NCBI GenBank assembly: GCA_016213455.1
Contig: JACRAG010000380.1
Span: 1-7,939, forward strand
Origin: Anaerolineae bacterium
GTDB taxonomy: Bacteria; Chloroflexota; Anaerolineae; Anaerolineales; Anaerolineaceae
Direction of reading: 5' to 3'
DNA: 7,939 bases
The notes under the pieces were generated by a model, which worked only from the letters and a program-made list of their open reading frames with translations, was not told where the DNA came from and did not search any database. A program made the translations under genes and the position numbers. Positions 1-7,939 of this stretch are shown piece by piece; positions within the stretch are counted from its first letter, which is position 1, and every line of letters starts with the position of its first letter.

Positions 1-181
1 CGTAAACTGGATAGATCATATTTCCGTTCACTACTATCAAGATACTCACGAATTAACCTAAATCTTGTTGTACCAACTTGGCATACCGTCACCCGTTCTT
101 TTTCAACCATCTCAACAAAGGTTTTTCCCTTGAATACAATAATAATAATTGTCGCTCCCGCCATGCAGGGAGGGAAAAATC
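1..181 (-). pseudogene. AMP-binding acyl-CoA synthetase-like fragment, runs off the left edge
   Basis: Read on the minus strand in the frame of the ATG at 164-162, this stretch is open to the window edge. It gives about 55 residues containing MAGATIIIIVFKGKTF, then EMVEKERVTVCQVG, and ending KYDLSSLR. This is the pattern of the central part of the adenylate-forming (AMP-binding) superfamily: a 'GAT-hydrophobic' strand, an 'F-x-E-x-[IV]-E-[KR]-[EH]-[RK]-V-T' helix and the 'YDLSSLR' turn. These enzymes activate carboxylic acids as acyl-AMP before CoA transfer. The ATP-binding P-loop and the N-terminal half, which should lie upstream, are absent because the sequence becomes ABC-permease sequence near 180. 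No ribosome binding site precedes the internal ATG. G+C is about 38% (60 of the first 160 bases), against about 60% next door. The family call is by eye only, and the C-terminal part lies outside the window. Confidence 0.55.
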
Positions 182-1516
182 GCCAGTGACCACCAGCAGC
201 GTGCCGCCAAATCCAGCTGCCAGGCCGGCATTGGGTAGGCGGAAGAGCACCAGCGCCAGGCCAATCACCGCCAAACCGCCGGCGGAGATCCACACGATTC
301 CACGCCGCGATTTTGACTCCAGTCCCGAACGCAGCAAGGCTGCTCGCGGCGGAACCGATGCGGCTTCCCAGGCGGGCACGGCGGCGGTGAACAAGGTCGC
401 CAGCAGTCCTGCGCCAAAACCCTTCACCAGGCTTTGCCAGGCCACACTCTCTGCCTGGACTGTGGTGGTGAAATACAGGTCGTTGATGGTTTGCGACACC
501 ATACGCACCGTGCCCTGTCCGAGCAGCACACCCAGTCCGAGACCGATCAAGGACCCGACCAGGCCCACCAACGCGGCTTCTCCGGTGACCAACCAGAATA
601 CCTCGCGACGCGTCACCCCCAGGCAGCGCAGCGTGCCGAATAATTCTCGTCGCTGCACCACCGAAAAGGTCATGGTGTTGTAGATCAAAAATAACCCGAC
701 CACCAGCGCAAGTAGGCTGAGCGCCGTGAGATTAACCCGGAAAGCCGCAGTCATTTGCTCCAGCGTGTCGCTTCGCGCCGAAGATGGCTCCACCAGTAGT
801 CCCTGAGGCAGCGCCGATTGCAGCCGCTCAACCTGCCCGGATTCGCCCGGTGGCAGGATCAGATCGATACGGGAGAGAAAGCCAACCGTGCCTGTCATTT
901 CCTGCGCAGTGGCAATGTCGGCGATCACCACACCCGCAAGCGTACGGCGGCTCAGGCTGTCAGCCGGTTCGAGCATGCCCGCCAGGAATGCCGTCACCAC
1001 CCGGCCCGCGGATTGAACCTCAAAACTGTCCCCGATGGACAAACCGTAGCGCTCAGCCAGCGGACGGGAGAGCAGCACCGCTCCCGGTCGGGTTAGAAAG
1101 GCAGTCAGGCTTTCCAGCGGCACTGTTCCAGGCCCGCCCAGGAATGAGCGAAAAGCGCCATCTGAAAAGGGGTCAATCCCCAAAAGCTGCAGCGGCACCC
1201 CACCCAATTGGGGCGATGAGATGTACCCGCTGACCAATGGCGCCGCCGGGAACTGCCAGCCTGCCATCTTCAGATCCCGGTACACCGCTTCCGGAACCCC
1301 CTGAGGTCCCGCGATGATCTGGTGTGTCGCCTTGCCGGTCAGACTCTCGGTACTCAAAGAGAACGCCCGGCTCGCGGATGCGTTTGCCAGGTCAATCGAG
1401 ACCACCACAGCCACGCCCAATGCGATACCAAATACCATGAGGATGCTCTGCCAGCGGTGGCGCAGCAAAGTCCGCCACCCCACCTGCCAGAGCGCCGGGA
1501 TTGAGACAGTCTTCAT
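89..1516 (-). CDS. ABC transporter permease (FtsX/MacB type), C-terminally truncated
   Basis: This is the membrane subunit of an exporter-type ABC transporter that works with the ATPase encoded just upstream. Residues 1-22 are a basic cytoplasmic N-terminus and about 23-42 form the first membrane helix. Residues 45-255 are a periplasmic MacB-PCD-like domain. An FtsX-like block follows with helices at about 262-282, 308-334 and 362-382, and with the typical cytoplasmic coupling stretch QRRELFGTLRCLGVTRREV (289-306). A further hydrophobic stretch lies at about 408-424. Many homologues of this layout are about 800 residues long with a second FtsX domain. Here the homologous sequence stops at about residue 445. 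The last 30 residues read out of frame through the AT-rich acyl-CoA synthetase-like fragment to a stop at 89-91. The start ATG at 1516-1514 overlaps the ATPase stop as ATGA, indicating translational coupling. The truncated protein may not be functional, and the break could also be an assembly join. Confidence 0.8.
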   Translation of the reverse strand: MKTVSIPALWQVGWRTLLRHRWQSILMVFGIALGVAVVVSIDLANASASRAFSLSTESLTGKATHQIIAGPQGVPEAVYRDLKMAGWQFPAAPLVSGYISSPQLGGVPLQLLGIDPFSDGAFRSFLGGPGTVPLESLTAFLTRPGAVLLSRPLAERYGLSIGDSFEVQSAGRVVTAFLAGMLEPADSLSRRTLAGVVIADIATAQEMTGTVGFLSRIDLILPPGESGQVERLQSALPQGLLVEPSSARSDTLEQMTAAFRVNLTALSLLALVVGLFLIYNTMTFSVVQRRELFGTLRCLGVTRREVFWLVTGEAALVGLVGSLIGLGLGVLLGQGTVRMVSQTINDLYFTTTVQAESVAWQSLVKGFGAGLLATLFTAAVPAWEAASVPPRAALLRSGLESKSRRGIVWISAGGLAVIGLALVLFRLPNAGLAAGFGGTLLVVTGDFSLPAWRERQLLLLYSREKPLLRWLKKNG

Positions 1517-2256
1517 AAGGGCGCCACTTCCGCCAGCAGCGTGCCTTCGCGCAGGGAGAAGACGCGGTCCGCAATTTGAGCAGCTTCTAACGAATGCGTC
1601 ACCAGAAGCAAGGACTTTCCGGATTGTCGTGTCAGTTTGTCCAACAGTGCCAGAATGACCCGCCCGGTTTCTTCGTCCAGGTTGCCGGTCGGTTCATCCG
1701 CCAACACCACAACCGGGTTATGCACCAAAGCCCGGGCTATCGCCACGCGCTGCTGTTCACCGCCTGACAGGCGGTCGGGGTAGGTCTTCTCCCGTCCTCC
1801 CAGCCCCACTTCGATTAACAAATCCTGCGCATAACGCCGTCCGACCTCGTCATCTTTATGATTCAGCTCCAACGGCAGCAGCACATTTTCCCACACCGTC
1901 AGCGTGGGGATCAGATTGAAAAATTGAAAGATAAAACCGATCTTTTCCCGGCGCGACAGGGTGCGGCGCGTATCATCCAACCCGGTCAATCGGCCATCTC
2001 CCAGGTAAACATCACCGCAGTCCACCTGGTCAATCCCACTCACCAGGTTCAACAGGGTCGTCTTGCCGCTGCCGCTTTTGCCTAAAATGGCCACAATTTC
2101 ACCCGGATGGACCTGTAGACTGGCATGTTCCAACACCCGGCGTTCTTTACCGCCCTCGTAATACTTCTTGCACAGGTTATCCAGGCGCAGCACCGCGCCG
2201 TAACCGGATTCCGTCTGGTTGATGGAGGTTGATTTTTGTGTCGTGAGCGTTTGCAT
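1513..2256 (-). CDS. ABC transporter ATP-binding protein (LolD/MacB/FtsE type)
   Basis: This 247-residue ATPase should power the adjacent FtsX-type permease; the substrate is unknown (lipoprotein, lipid, peptide or drug in related systems). All ABC motifs are intact: Walker A GKSGSGKT at 59-66, Q-loop Q111, signature LSGGEQ at 163-168, Walker B VVVLADEP with E188, D-loop NLD at 192-194 and switch H221. The run after the signature, QQRVAIARAL, and the ADEPTGNLD block are typical of the LolD/MacB subfamily. The frame stays open upstream to 2430, but that extension would run into the end of corA and shows no family similarity. The ATG at 2256-2254 gives a normal-length protein with only a short N-terminal tail. 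No Shine-Dalgarno sequence precedes it; instead a -10 box ends 6 nt upstream, so translation is probably leaderless. The stop codon overlaps the permease start (ATGA). Confidence 0.93.
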   Translation of the reverse strand: MQTLTTQKSTSINQTESGYGAVLRLDNLCKKYYEGGKERRVLEHASLQVHPGEIVAILGKSGSGKTTLLNLVSGIDQVDCGDVYLGDGRLTGLDDTRRTLSRREKIGFIFQFFNLIPTLTVWENVLLPLELNHKDDEVGRRYAQDLLIEVGLGGREKTYPDRLSGGEQQRVAIARALVHNPVVVLADEPTGNLDEETGRVILALLDKLTRQSGKSLLLVTHSLEAAQIADRVFSLREGTLLAEVAPL

Positions 2257-2262
2257 AGTGGC

Positions 2263-2292
2263 ATTGTACCAGCCAGCAAACCCAGTGTACAA
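2263..2292 (-). promoter_or_regulatory. Promoter of the ABC cassette, probably leaderless
   Basis: On the minus strand TTGTAC (2292-2287) is followed after 18 bp by TACAAT (2268-2263), and the ATG of the ATPase begins only 6 nt further on. A start site 6-7 nt downstream of the -10 box would fall on the A of the ATG, which fits a leaderless mRNA. The absence of any GGAGG-like sequence before this ATG agrees. The -35 match is weak (TTG only). The promoter is predicted by eye. Confidence 0.5.
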
Positions 2293-2302
2293 CGATTGTA
2301 CA
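2286..2302. promoter_or_regulatory. 17-bp perfect palindrome, candidate operator of the ABC cassette
   Basis: TGTACAA-CGA-TTGTACA is an inverted repeat with perfect 7-bp arms and a 3-bp centre. One arm covers the proposed -35 element of the ABC cassette promoter. A related half-site, GGTACAAT, recurs at 2270-2263 over the -10 box. Symmetry, size and position fit binding of a dimeric repressor such as a TetR or MarR/PadR-type protein, families that often control export cassettes. No regulator gene is present in the window, so the protein is unknown. Confidence 0.5.
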
Positions 2303-2308
2303 AAGCAA

Positions 2309-2345
2309 GAGCCGCCCGATGGCATCATATTCCGCCGGGCGGCTC
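2309..2345 (-). terminator. Hairpin after corA, probable terminator
   Basis: GAGCCGCCCG (2309-2318) and CGGGCGGCTC (2336-2345) form a perfect 10-bp GC-rich stem with a 17-nt loop, 30 bp beyond the corA stop. On the minus strand it is followed by TTGCTTTG, a broken rather than continuous T-run. It may therefore be a moderate intrinsic terminator or an mRNA 3'-end stabiliser. It sits just upstream of the ABC cassette promoter and would isolate the two transcripts. Confidence 0.6.
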
Positions 2346-2374
2346 TGATCGTTTTCAGAATGGAGCGGGTTGGT

Positions 2375-3307
2375 TTAGAACCAGTCCCGTTTTTGGAAAA
2401 TGAGCACCACGATCGCTGCGATGAGCACAAAGATCATGATGATGAACACCGGCGCAAAATGATTTTCGGCAAATGGCAGCGGTACATTCATGCCAAAAAA
2501 GCTGGTGACAATGGTCGGAATGCTCATCACAACCGTCACAGAGGTGAGGAATTTCATCACCTCGTTCACATTATTGGAGATCATCGAGGTGAAGGCATCC
2601 ATCATCGAACTGAGAATGTTGGATGAGATGCCAATCATTTCGATGGCCTGCTGGTTTTCTGTGATGACATCCTCCAGCAGATCTTCGTCGTCCGGGAAGG
2701 TCTTAAAAATCTGCCAGCGCTGTAAACGTTCCATCATCAATTCGTTGGTCTTCAAACCCGTGTTGAAGTAAACCAGGCTTTTCTGATACTTGAGCAGCTC
2801 CAGAATTTCCTTGTTTCGCTGGGCAAGCGAGATTTTGTCCTCCAGCGTCTCCACAATCCGGTTAATTTCACGCAAATAACTCAGGTAACGGGTAGCCGTC
2901 GCCAGCAGAATGCGCAATGTAAAGCGGTTGCGCTTGACGGTGGACAATCCTTTCATCCGTCCGGAAGCCATCTCTTGAATAATATCGTTCTGCCGTTTGC
3001 AGATGGTCACAACAAAACGCGAATGTTGAATGATCCCGAGTGGAATGGTTGTGTAGGGCACATCCGTCTTCACACCCTGGTAATAAGGGATGCGCAGCAG
3101 GATGAGCATGGTGCCATCATCCTCGCGTTCGCTGCGCGCCCGCTCGTCTACGTCTATGGCATAGGTGATAAAATCGTGCGGAATTCCCATGGCCACCAAT
3201 TCCTCAAACTCATCCGGATCTGGATCGATGACACTGATCCAGCAGTTGGTGACCACCTCGGGGATGACTTCCAGGCCGGTTTCGGTATTTTTGTAAATGG
3301 TGATCAT
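2375..3307 (-). CDS. corA: CorA-family magnesium/divalent cation channel
   Basis: CorA proteins are homopentameric inner-membrane channels for Mg2+ and in some members Co2+, Ni2+ or Zn2+. The 310-residue product has the family layout. Residues 1 to about 120 form the cytoplasmic alpha/beta domain. Residues 125-250 are long charged helices, including an acidic PDDEDLLEDVITENQQA stretch (205-221). TM1 spans about 253-271 and ends in the selectivity-filter signature GMN (272-274, in SFFGMNVPLP). TM2 spans about 285-304 with the basic C-terminal end QKRDWF. Length matches typical CorA (about 310-320). A GTG two codons upstream (3313) is in frame, but the ATG at 3307-3305 sits 5 nt after a full AGGAGG (3318-3313) and is the better start. 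The gene stands alone: divergent from ssrA on one side and closed by a hairpin on the other. Ion specificity cannot be told from sequence. Confidence 0.93.
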   Translation of the reverse strand: MITIYKNTETGLEVIPEVVTNCWISVIDPDPDEFEELVAMGIPHDFITYAIDVDERARSEREDDGTMLILLRIPYYQGVKTDVPYTTIPLGIIQHSRFVVTICKRQNDIIQEMASGRMKGLSTVKRNRFTLRILLATATRYLSYLREINRIVETLEDKISLAQRNKEILELLKYQKSLVYFNTGLKTNELMMERLQRWQIFKTFPDDEDLLEDVITENQQAIEMIGISSNILSSMMDAFTSMISNNVNEVMKFLTSVTVVMSIPTIVTSFFGMNVPLPFAENHFAPVFIIMIFVLIAAIVVLIFQKRDWF

Positions 3308-3382
3308 ACACACCTCCTGCCCGAGGATAGTGCCTCACGGCACAAGTTTAGATTTTACACCTCTTATTCGATTTTTAGACAA
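3308..3382 (-). promoter_or_regulatory. corA promoter region and short structured leader
   Basis: The minus strand carries a possible promoter, TTGTCT (3382-3377), 19 bp, TAAAAT (3357-3352), giving a leader of about 40 nt. In that leader GTGCC and GGCAC (3343-3339 and 3334-3330) form a 5-bp stem with a 4-nt loop. Nearer the start, CCTC (3324-3321) can pair with GAGG of the Shine-Dalgarno sequence (AGGAGG, 3318-3313). It is too short for a known magnesium riboswitch class. Whether the pairing matters is speculation. Confidence 0.35.
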
Positions 3383-3399
3383 AAAAGGTTGCAAGGAAA

Positions 3400-3408
3400 T
3401 GGTATAAT
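3400..3408 (+). promoter_or_regulatory. Extended -10 promoter of ssrA
   Basis: TGG-TATAAT is a perfect -10 box with the upstream TG of the extended -10 class, ending 10 nt before the first base of mature tmRNA (3419). No good -35 box lies at 16-18 bp, which an extended -10 can make up for. TAGACA (3376-3381) is a near match, but its 21-bp spacing is too long. Confidence 0.75.
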
Positions 3409-3418
3409 GAGTCTATCC

Positions 3419-3810
3419 GGGGATGACTGGCTTCGACGGGAGAGGCTGGTTCCGGACTGCGAGCCGAGAGGTACCGACCTCGAAAAATCAGTACAAAAAA
3501 TCAAGTGCCAATCGCACTTACTCCGCCCTCCCTCTCGCTGCTTAATGTAGCTTGAGATGGCAAATCACCCGCGAGGGTGACGTCTGCCGGCCCCGCTCTC
3601 TGGCCGGAGGTCGAGCAGGCGTAACAAAGTCAGAGTGCTCTTCGGAAGGGTCACGAGTCGAAGAAAAGAGGGCTTTCGGGCTCAAGTGAATGGCCGGCGT
3701 TCCTGTCTGCTGGTCCTGGGACCGCCGGTGACATAAAGGACCCGCTACGCTCGTAGATGTTCGCGGATCGATTCTTTCGGACGCGAGTTCGATTCTCGCC
3801 ATCTCCACCA
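3419..3810 (+). ncRNA. ssrA: tmRNA (transfer-messenger RNA), complete
   Basis: tmRNA rescues ribosomes stalled on broken mRNAs: it is charged with alanine, binds SmpB and adds a degradation tag. The 5' end starts GGGGATGACTGGCTTCGACG, the conserved tmRNA opening. The 3' end has a T-arm, GCGAG-TTCGATT-CTCGC (3783-3799), and a seven-pair acceptor stem, GGGGATG (3419-3425) with CATCTCC (3800-3806), including one G-U pair. ACCA is encoded at 3807-3810. The 392-nt length is usual for the one-piece form. A GAGGT/ACCTC stem at 3468-3481 fits the first pseudoknot before the tag frame. The gene has its own promoter and terminator and is a single-gene unit between divergent corA and convergent rlmI. 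The gene for SmpB is not in this window. Confidence 0.97.
3507..3545 (+). other. tmRNA tag reading frame, ANRTYSALPLAA
   Basis: Within ssrA the resume codon GCC (3507-3509) opens a 12-codon frame ending at TAA (3543-3545) and encoding ANRTYSALPLAA. It begins with Ala-Asn, is preceded by an A-rich stretch, and ends in Leu-Ala-Ala, the usual tmRNA degron recognised by ClpXP-type proteases. No other frame in this part of the RNA gives an LAA-ending peptide in the right place. Confidence 0.9.
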
Positions 3811-3820
3811 TCTCCCCCGC

Positions 3821-3854
3821 AACAAAAAAATGGCTTTTCAGCCATTTTTTTGTT
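3821..3854. terminator. Bidirectional terminator between ssrA and rlmI
   Basis: AACAAAAAAATGGC (3821-3834) and GCCATTTTTTTGTT (3841-3854) form a perfect 14-bp stem around the loop TTTTCA. The stem contains an A-run on one side and a T-run on the other, so either strand ends in a short GC-capped hairpin followed by T7. It lies 10 nt after the tmRNA CCA end and 34 nt after the convergent rlmI stop, so it can terminate both transcripts. Confidence 0.9.
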
Positions 3855-3888
3855 TTAACCACGGGCATCGCTGGCGCAAATGAGCGCA

Positions 3889-5093
3889 TCAAGCTTGTTT
3901 GACGCACACCAGCCCTTTAAGATAGGTTCCTTCGGGGAAATTAAGCGAAACCGGATGATCTCTTCCCTGGTACAGCCGTTCCAGCACCAGCGCATCCGCA
4001 TTCGCGTCCTGCGCTGCACCGGCGACAATTTTCTGGAACAAATCCATCGATACACCACCCGAACAGGAAAATGTGAACAACAGCCCGCCCGGTCGAAGCA
4101 GTTTAAACGCCAGCAGGTTGATATCCTTGTAACCGCGCGCCGCACGTTCCGCCTGGGCTGCCGTGGGCGCAAACTTGGGCGGATCCAGCACAATCAGGTC
4201 AAAGCTGCGCGCCTGATCGCGCAGCTTGCGCAGCGCGGTGAATACATCGGCTTCCAGCCAATCAGTTTCCGGCACAGTCATGCCGTTCAACCGCGCATTT
4301 TCCTGCGCCTGCCGCAGTGCATCCACAGAGCTGTCAATGGAGAGCACCGACCGGGCTCCACCCGCCAGCGCAGACAGGCTGAAACCACCCGTGTAGCAGA
4401 AACAATTCAAGGCCTCGCGGCCTTCGGCATAAGCCCGCAGCCGGCTGCGGTTAAAACGTTGGTCAACATAAAAACCGGTTTTTTGTCCTTCAACCAAATT
4501 AACCTGATACCGGATTTCATTTTCCAGGATCTCAACCGGCCCGACCGGCGCACGGCCTGCCAGTGGTCCGGTGCGCGGCAAAAGGCCTTCCAATTCCCGC
4601 ACGTCCACATCAGACCGTTCAAAAATCCCCTCAGGCTGGAAAAGTTCCACAAGCTGCCGGATGATGTCTTCACGCCAGCGCTCTGGCCCGGCCGAAAGAA
4701 ACTGTACCACCAGCCAGCGGTTATATTGATCCACCACTAACCCCGGCAGCCCGTCCGATTCACCGTGCACCAGACGCATCGCGTTGGTTTCCTGACGAAT
4801 GTTCATGGCAACACGCATGTTTAGCGCTGTCGCCAGCCGCCGGTGAAAAAACGCGGCATCCACGCTCTCGTCCTGGCTGCGCGTCCAGACCCGCGCGCGG
4901 ATATTGGAGAGTGGACTGAAAGCTGCCCAGGCCAGGAAATCCCCTGAAGCCGACCGCACAGCCACCGTCTCGCCGCTTTCCGGAGCGCCATCCACCCGGT
5001 CCACCGCGCCTGAAAAAATCCACGGGTGGCCTTGAAGCACCGATTTGTCGCGTCCAGGCCGCAAAGTGAGGGTCTTCACACCGCCGCGCGCCA

Positions 5094-5094
<1 letters not shown>
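3889..5094 (-). CDS. rlmI: 23S rRNA (cytosine-5) methyltransferase, RlmI-like class I SAM enzyme
   Basis: E. coli RlmI makes m5C1962 in 23S rRNA using S-adenosylmethionine. The 401-residue product has the RlmI order. A PUA-like RNA-binding domain covers about 7-80, including GHPWIFSGAV (22-31). The linker motif RLVHGESDGLPGLVVDQY spans 107-124. The Rossmann methyltransferase domain begins near 200, with SAM motif FCYTGGFS (232-239), acidic D254, catalytic-loop DPPKF (304-308) and FSCSGGVS (342-349), where C344 is the likely nucleophile. It ends with the family-typical HPVSLNFPEGTYLKG (380-394). The length is near E. coli RlmI (about 396). The ATG at 5094-5092 lies 6 nt after GGGGTGA and overlaps the ligA stop as TGATG; a GTG directly before it (5097) is less well spaced. 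It is the second gene of a ligA operon. RlmK-type or paralogue specificity cannot be excluded. Confidence 0.88.
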
Positions 5095-7272
<2,178 letters not shown>

Positions 7273-7379
7273 CAAAATTTGGGCATTTTTTACACATTCT
7301 TGATTACCCAAACCGGATTATCAGGCTATGATGCTATGAGGAAGGATGAAATTTAAGACGAACCTCACCTCGTGAATTA

Positions 7380-7408
7380 TTGCATGGGCTGCGTAAGAAT
7401 GCTACACT
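7380..7408 (+). promoter_or_regulatory. Candidate promoter of the zinc-ribbon membrane protein gene
   Basis: TTGCAT (7380-7385) and TACACT (7403-7408) are separated by 17 bp and lie 25 bp before the gene's ATG, with room for the GGAGG ribosome binding site at 7421-7425. Both boxes match the consensus only partly. Confidence 0.4.
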
Positions 7409-7433
7409 CATTTCATCACCGGAGGAAAATCAA

Positions 7434-7784
7434 ATGAAAATAGTCGGATATATTGTCGCTGCCATTTTAATCTTTTTTGGCGTGATTTTCATCTGGGGCG
7501 CATTTGGCGCTCAAGGACAACCCGTCTGGATCGTCGTTGGTATCCTCTCCGCCGGCATCGGGCTGGTGATCGTGTATTTCGCCTCACGAAAGCCAAAAAT
7601 CGAGACCACCAACGTCACCCTGAAGGTGGACTTACCCGCCAACGTCAACATGGATACGCTCAAATGCAAATCCTGCGGCGGCACCCTGACAGCCGAAAAT
7701 ATCAAAGTCGTCAACGGCGCCCCCATGGTCACCTGTCCATACTGCCACACCGTCTATCAAATCAGCGAAGAACCCAAGTGGTAG
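7434..7784 (+). CDS. Small membrane protein with C-terminal zinc ribbon, function unknown
   Basis: I do not recognise a named family. The 116-residue product has two membrane helices (about 5-22 and 31-50) joined by a short loop, followed by a basic SRKPK stretch, so the tail is predicted to be cytoplasmic. The tail holds an amphipathic strand region (58-72) and a four-cysteine ribbon, CKSC at 78-81 and CPYC at 101-104, the spacing of a zinc-binding rubredoxin-like knuckle pair. The ATG at 7434-7436 follows GGAGG (7421-7425) by 8 nt. The frame is open upstream to 7380, but without a better start. The gene is transcribed away from ligA and is followed by about 150 bp without a clear gene, so it appears to be monocistronic. 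A membrane-anchored regulatory or scaffold role is possible but nothing in the sequence proves it. Confidence 0.85.
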   Translation: MKIVGYIVAAILIFFGVIFIWGAFGAQGQPVWIVVGILSAGIGLVIVYFASRKPKIETTNVTLKVDLPANVNMDTLKCKSCGGTLTAENIKVVNGAPMVTCPYCHTVYQISEEPKW

Positions 7785-7935
7785 ATCCATTTTTCATGTA
7801 CAACCAGATCAATAGTTTTATCGGTTAACCTCACACGCGGACGCTGCCACGCCAATCCGCACACCTGAATCGAAATACCGTTTTTACTGCTTGTACCGGC
7901 TGCGATGCCGGAAAATGTCTCATCTCGGAGGAAGA
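7785..7935. other. Intergenic region with no clear gene
   Basis: This stretch after the zinc-ribbon gene has no convincing coding frame. The only structure is a short CCGGC-TGCGAT-GCCGG hairpin at 7896-7911. It lacks a T-run, so it is a poor terminator candidate, and it may belong to the leader of the next gene. Confidence 0.5.
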
Positions 7936-7939
7936 ATGC
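7927..7939 (+). CDS. Probable start of a plus-strand gene cut by the window edge
   Basis: GGAGG (7927-7931) lies 4 nt before ATG (7936-7938), the same signal that precedes the zinc-ribbon gene. Only one codon is inside the window, so the product is unknown and the call rests on the ribosome binding site alone. Confidence 0.4.

Noticed and set aside
2257..2430. Longer ABC ATPase start at 2430
   Set aside because: It would add 58 residues without family similarity, overlap corA and read through the terminator hairpin, operator and promoter.
3770..3810. Possible separate tRNA ending in CCA
   Set aside because: The T-arm and acceptor stem pair with 3419-3425 and belong to the tRNA-like domain of tmRNA. 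There is no D-arm or anticodon arm next to them.
3542..3907. Minus-strand open frames of 121 and 64 codons over the 3' half of ssrA
   Set aside because: They are read from the complement of tmRNA, including its T-arm (the NRTRVRKNRS-like translation is a known artefact of RNA genes), and overlap the terminator.
3880..4740. A 286-codon open frame on the plus strand opposite rlmI
   Set aside because: It is antisense to the well-supported methyltransferase gene, with no domain and no clear start signal.
7785..7939. A minus-strand frame open across the right-hand end, stopping inside the zinc-ribbon gene
   Set aside because: About 51 codons with no family resemblance, no visible start, and in conflict with the GGAGG-ATG on the plus strand at 7927-7938. 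A longer gene entering from the right cannot be fully excluded.

Overview
This 7.9 kb window looks like ordinary housekeeping DNA from a free-living bacterium. The protein style resembles Chloroflexota (Anaerolineae-like), but that is inferred from family resemblance and is not proven. Most genes lie on the minus strand, are about 60% G+C, and start behind GGAGG-type ribosome binding sites. No CRISPR array, integrase, transposase or phage gene is visible.

Layout from left to right. Positions 1 to about 181 hold an AT-rich minus-strand fragment that reads as part of an AMP-binding acyl-CoA synthetase-like protein. It is joined abruptly to the broken 3' end of an ABC-transporter permease gene (89-1516, minus). 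The permease start overlaps the stop of its ATPase gene (1513-2256, minus), so the two form a LolD/MacB-type export cassette. The cassette is preceded by a promoter so close to the ATG that the mRNA is probably leaderless, with a 17-bp perfect palindrome over the -35 region. A GC-rich hairpin separates it from a CorA-type divalent-cation channel gene (2375-3307, minus).

Divergent from corA lies a complete ssrA gene for tmRNA (3419-3810, plus). It has an extended -10 promoter, an encoded CCA end and a readable tag, ANRTYSALPLAA. A symmetrical 14-bp stem terminator (3821-3854) closes it and also serves the convergent operon ligA-rlmI. That operon encodes NAD+-dependent DNA ligase (5094-7175, minus) and a RlmI-type 23S rRNA cytosine methyltransferase (3889-5094, minus), joined by a TGATG overlap.

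At the right end a 258-bp divergent intergenic region separates ligA from a small plus-strand gene (7434-7784) for a two-helix membrane protein with a four-cysteine zinc ribbon. The last 150 bases are intergenic, and the window ends on a GGAGG-ATG that probably opens another plus-strand gene.

No wholly new system is apparent. The points most worth a second look are the gene-gene junction near 165-185, the palindrome with leaderless promoter of the ABC cassette, the tmRNA tag, and the small zinc-ribbon membrane protein.
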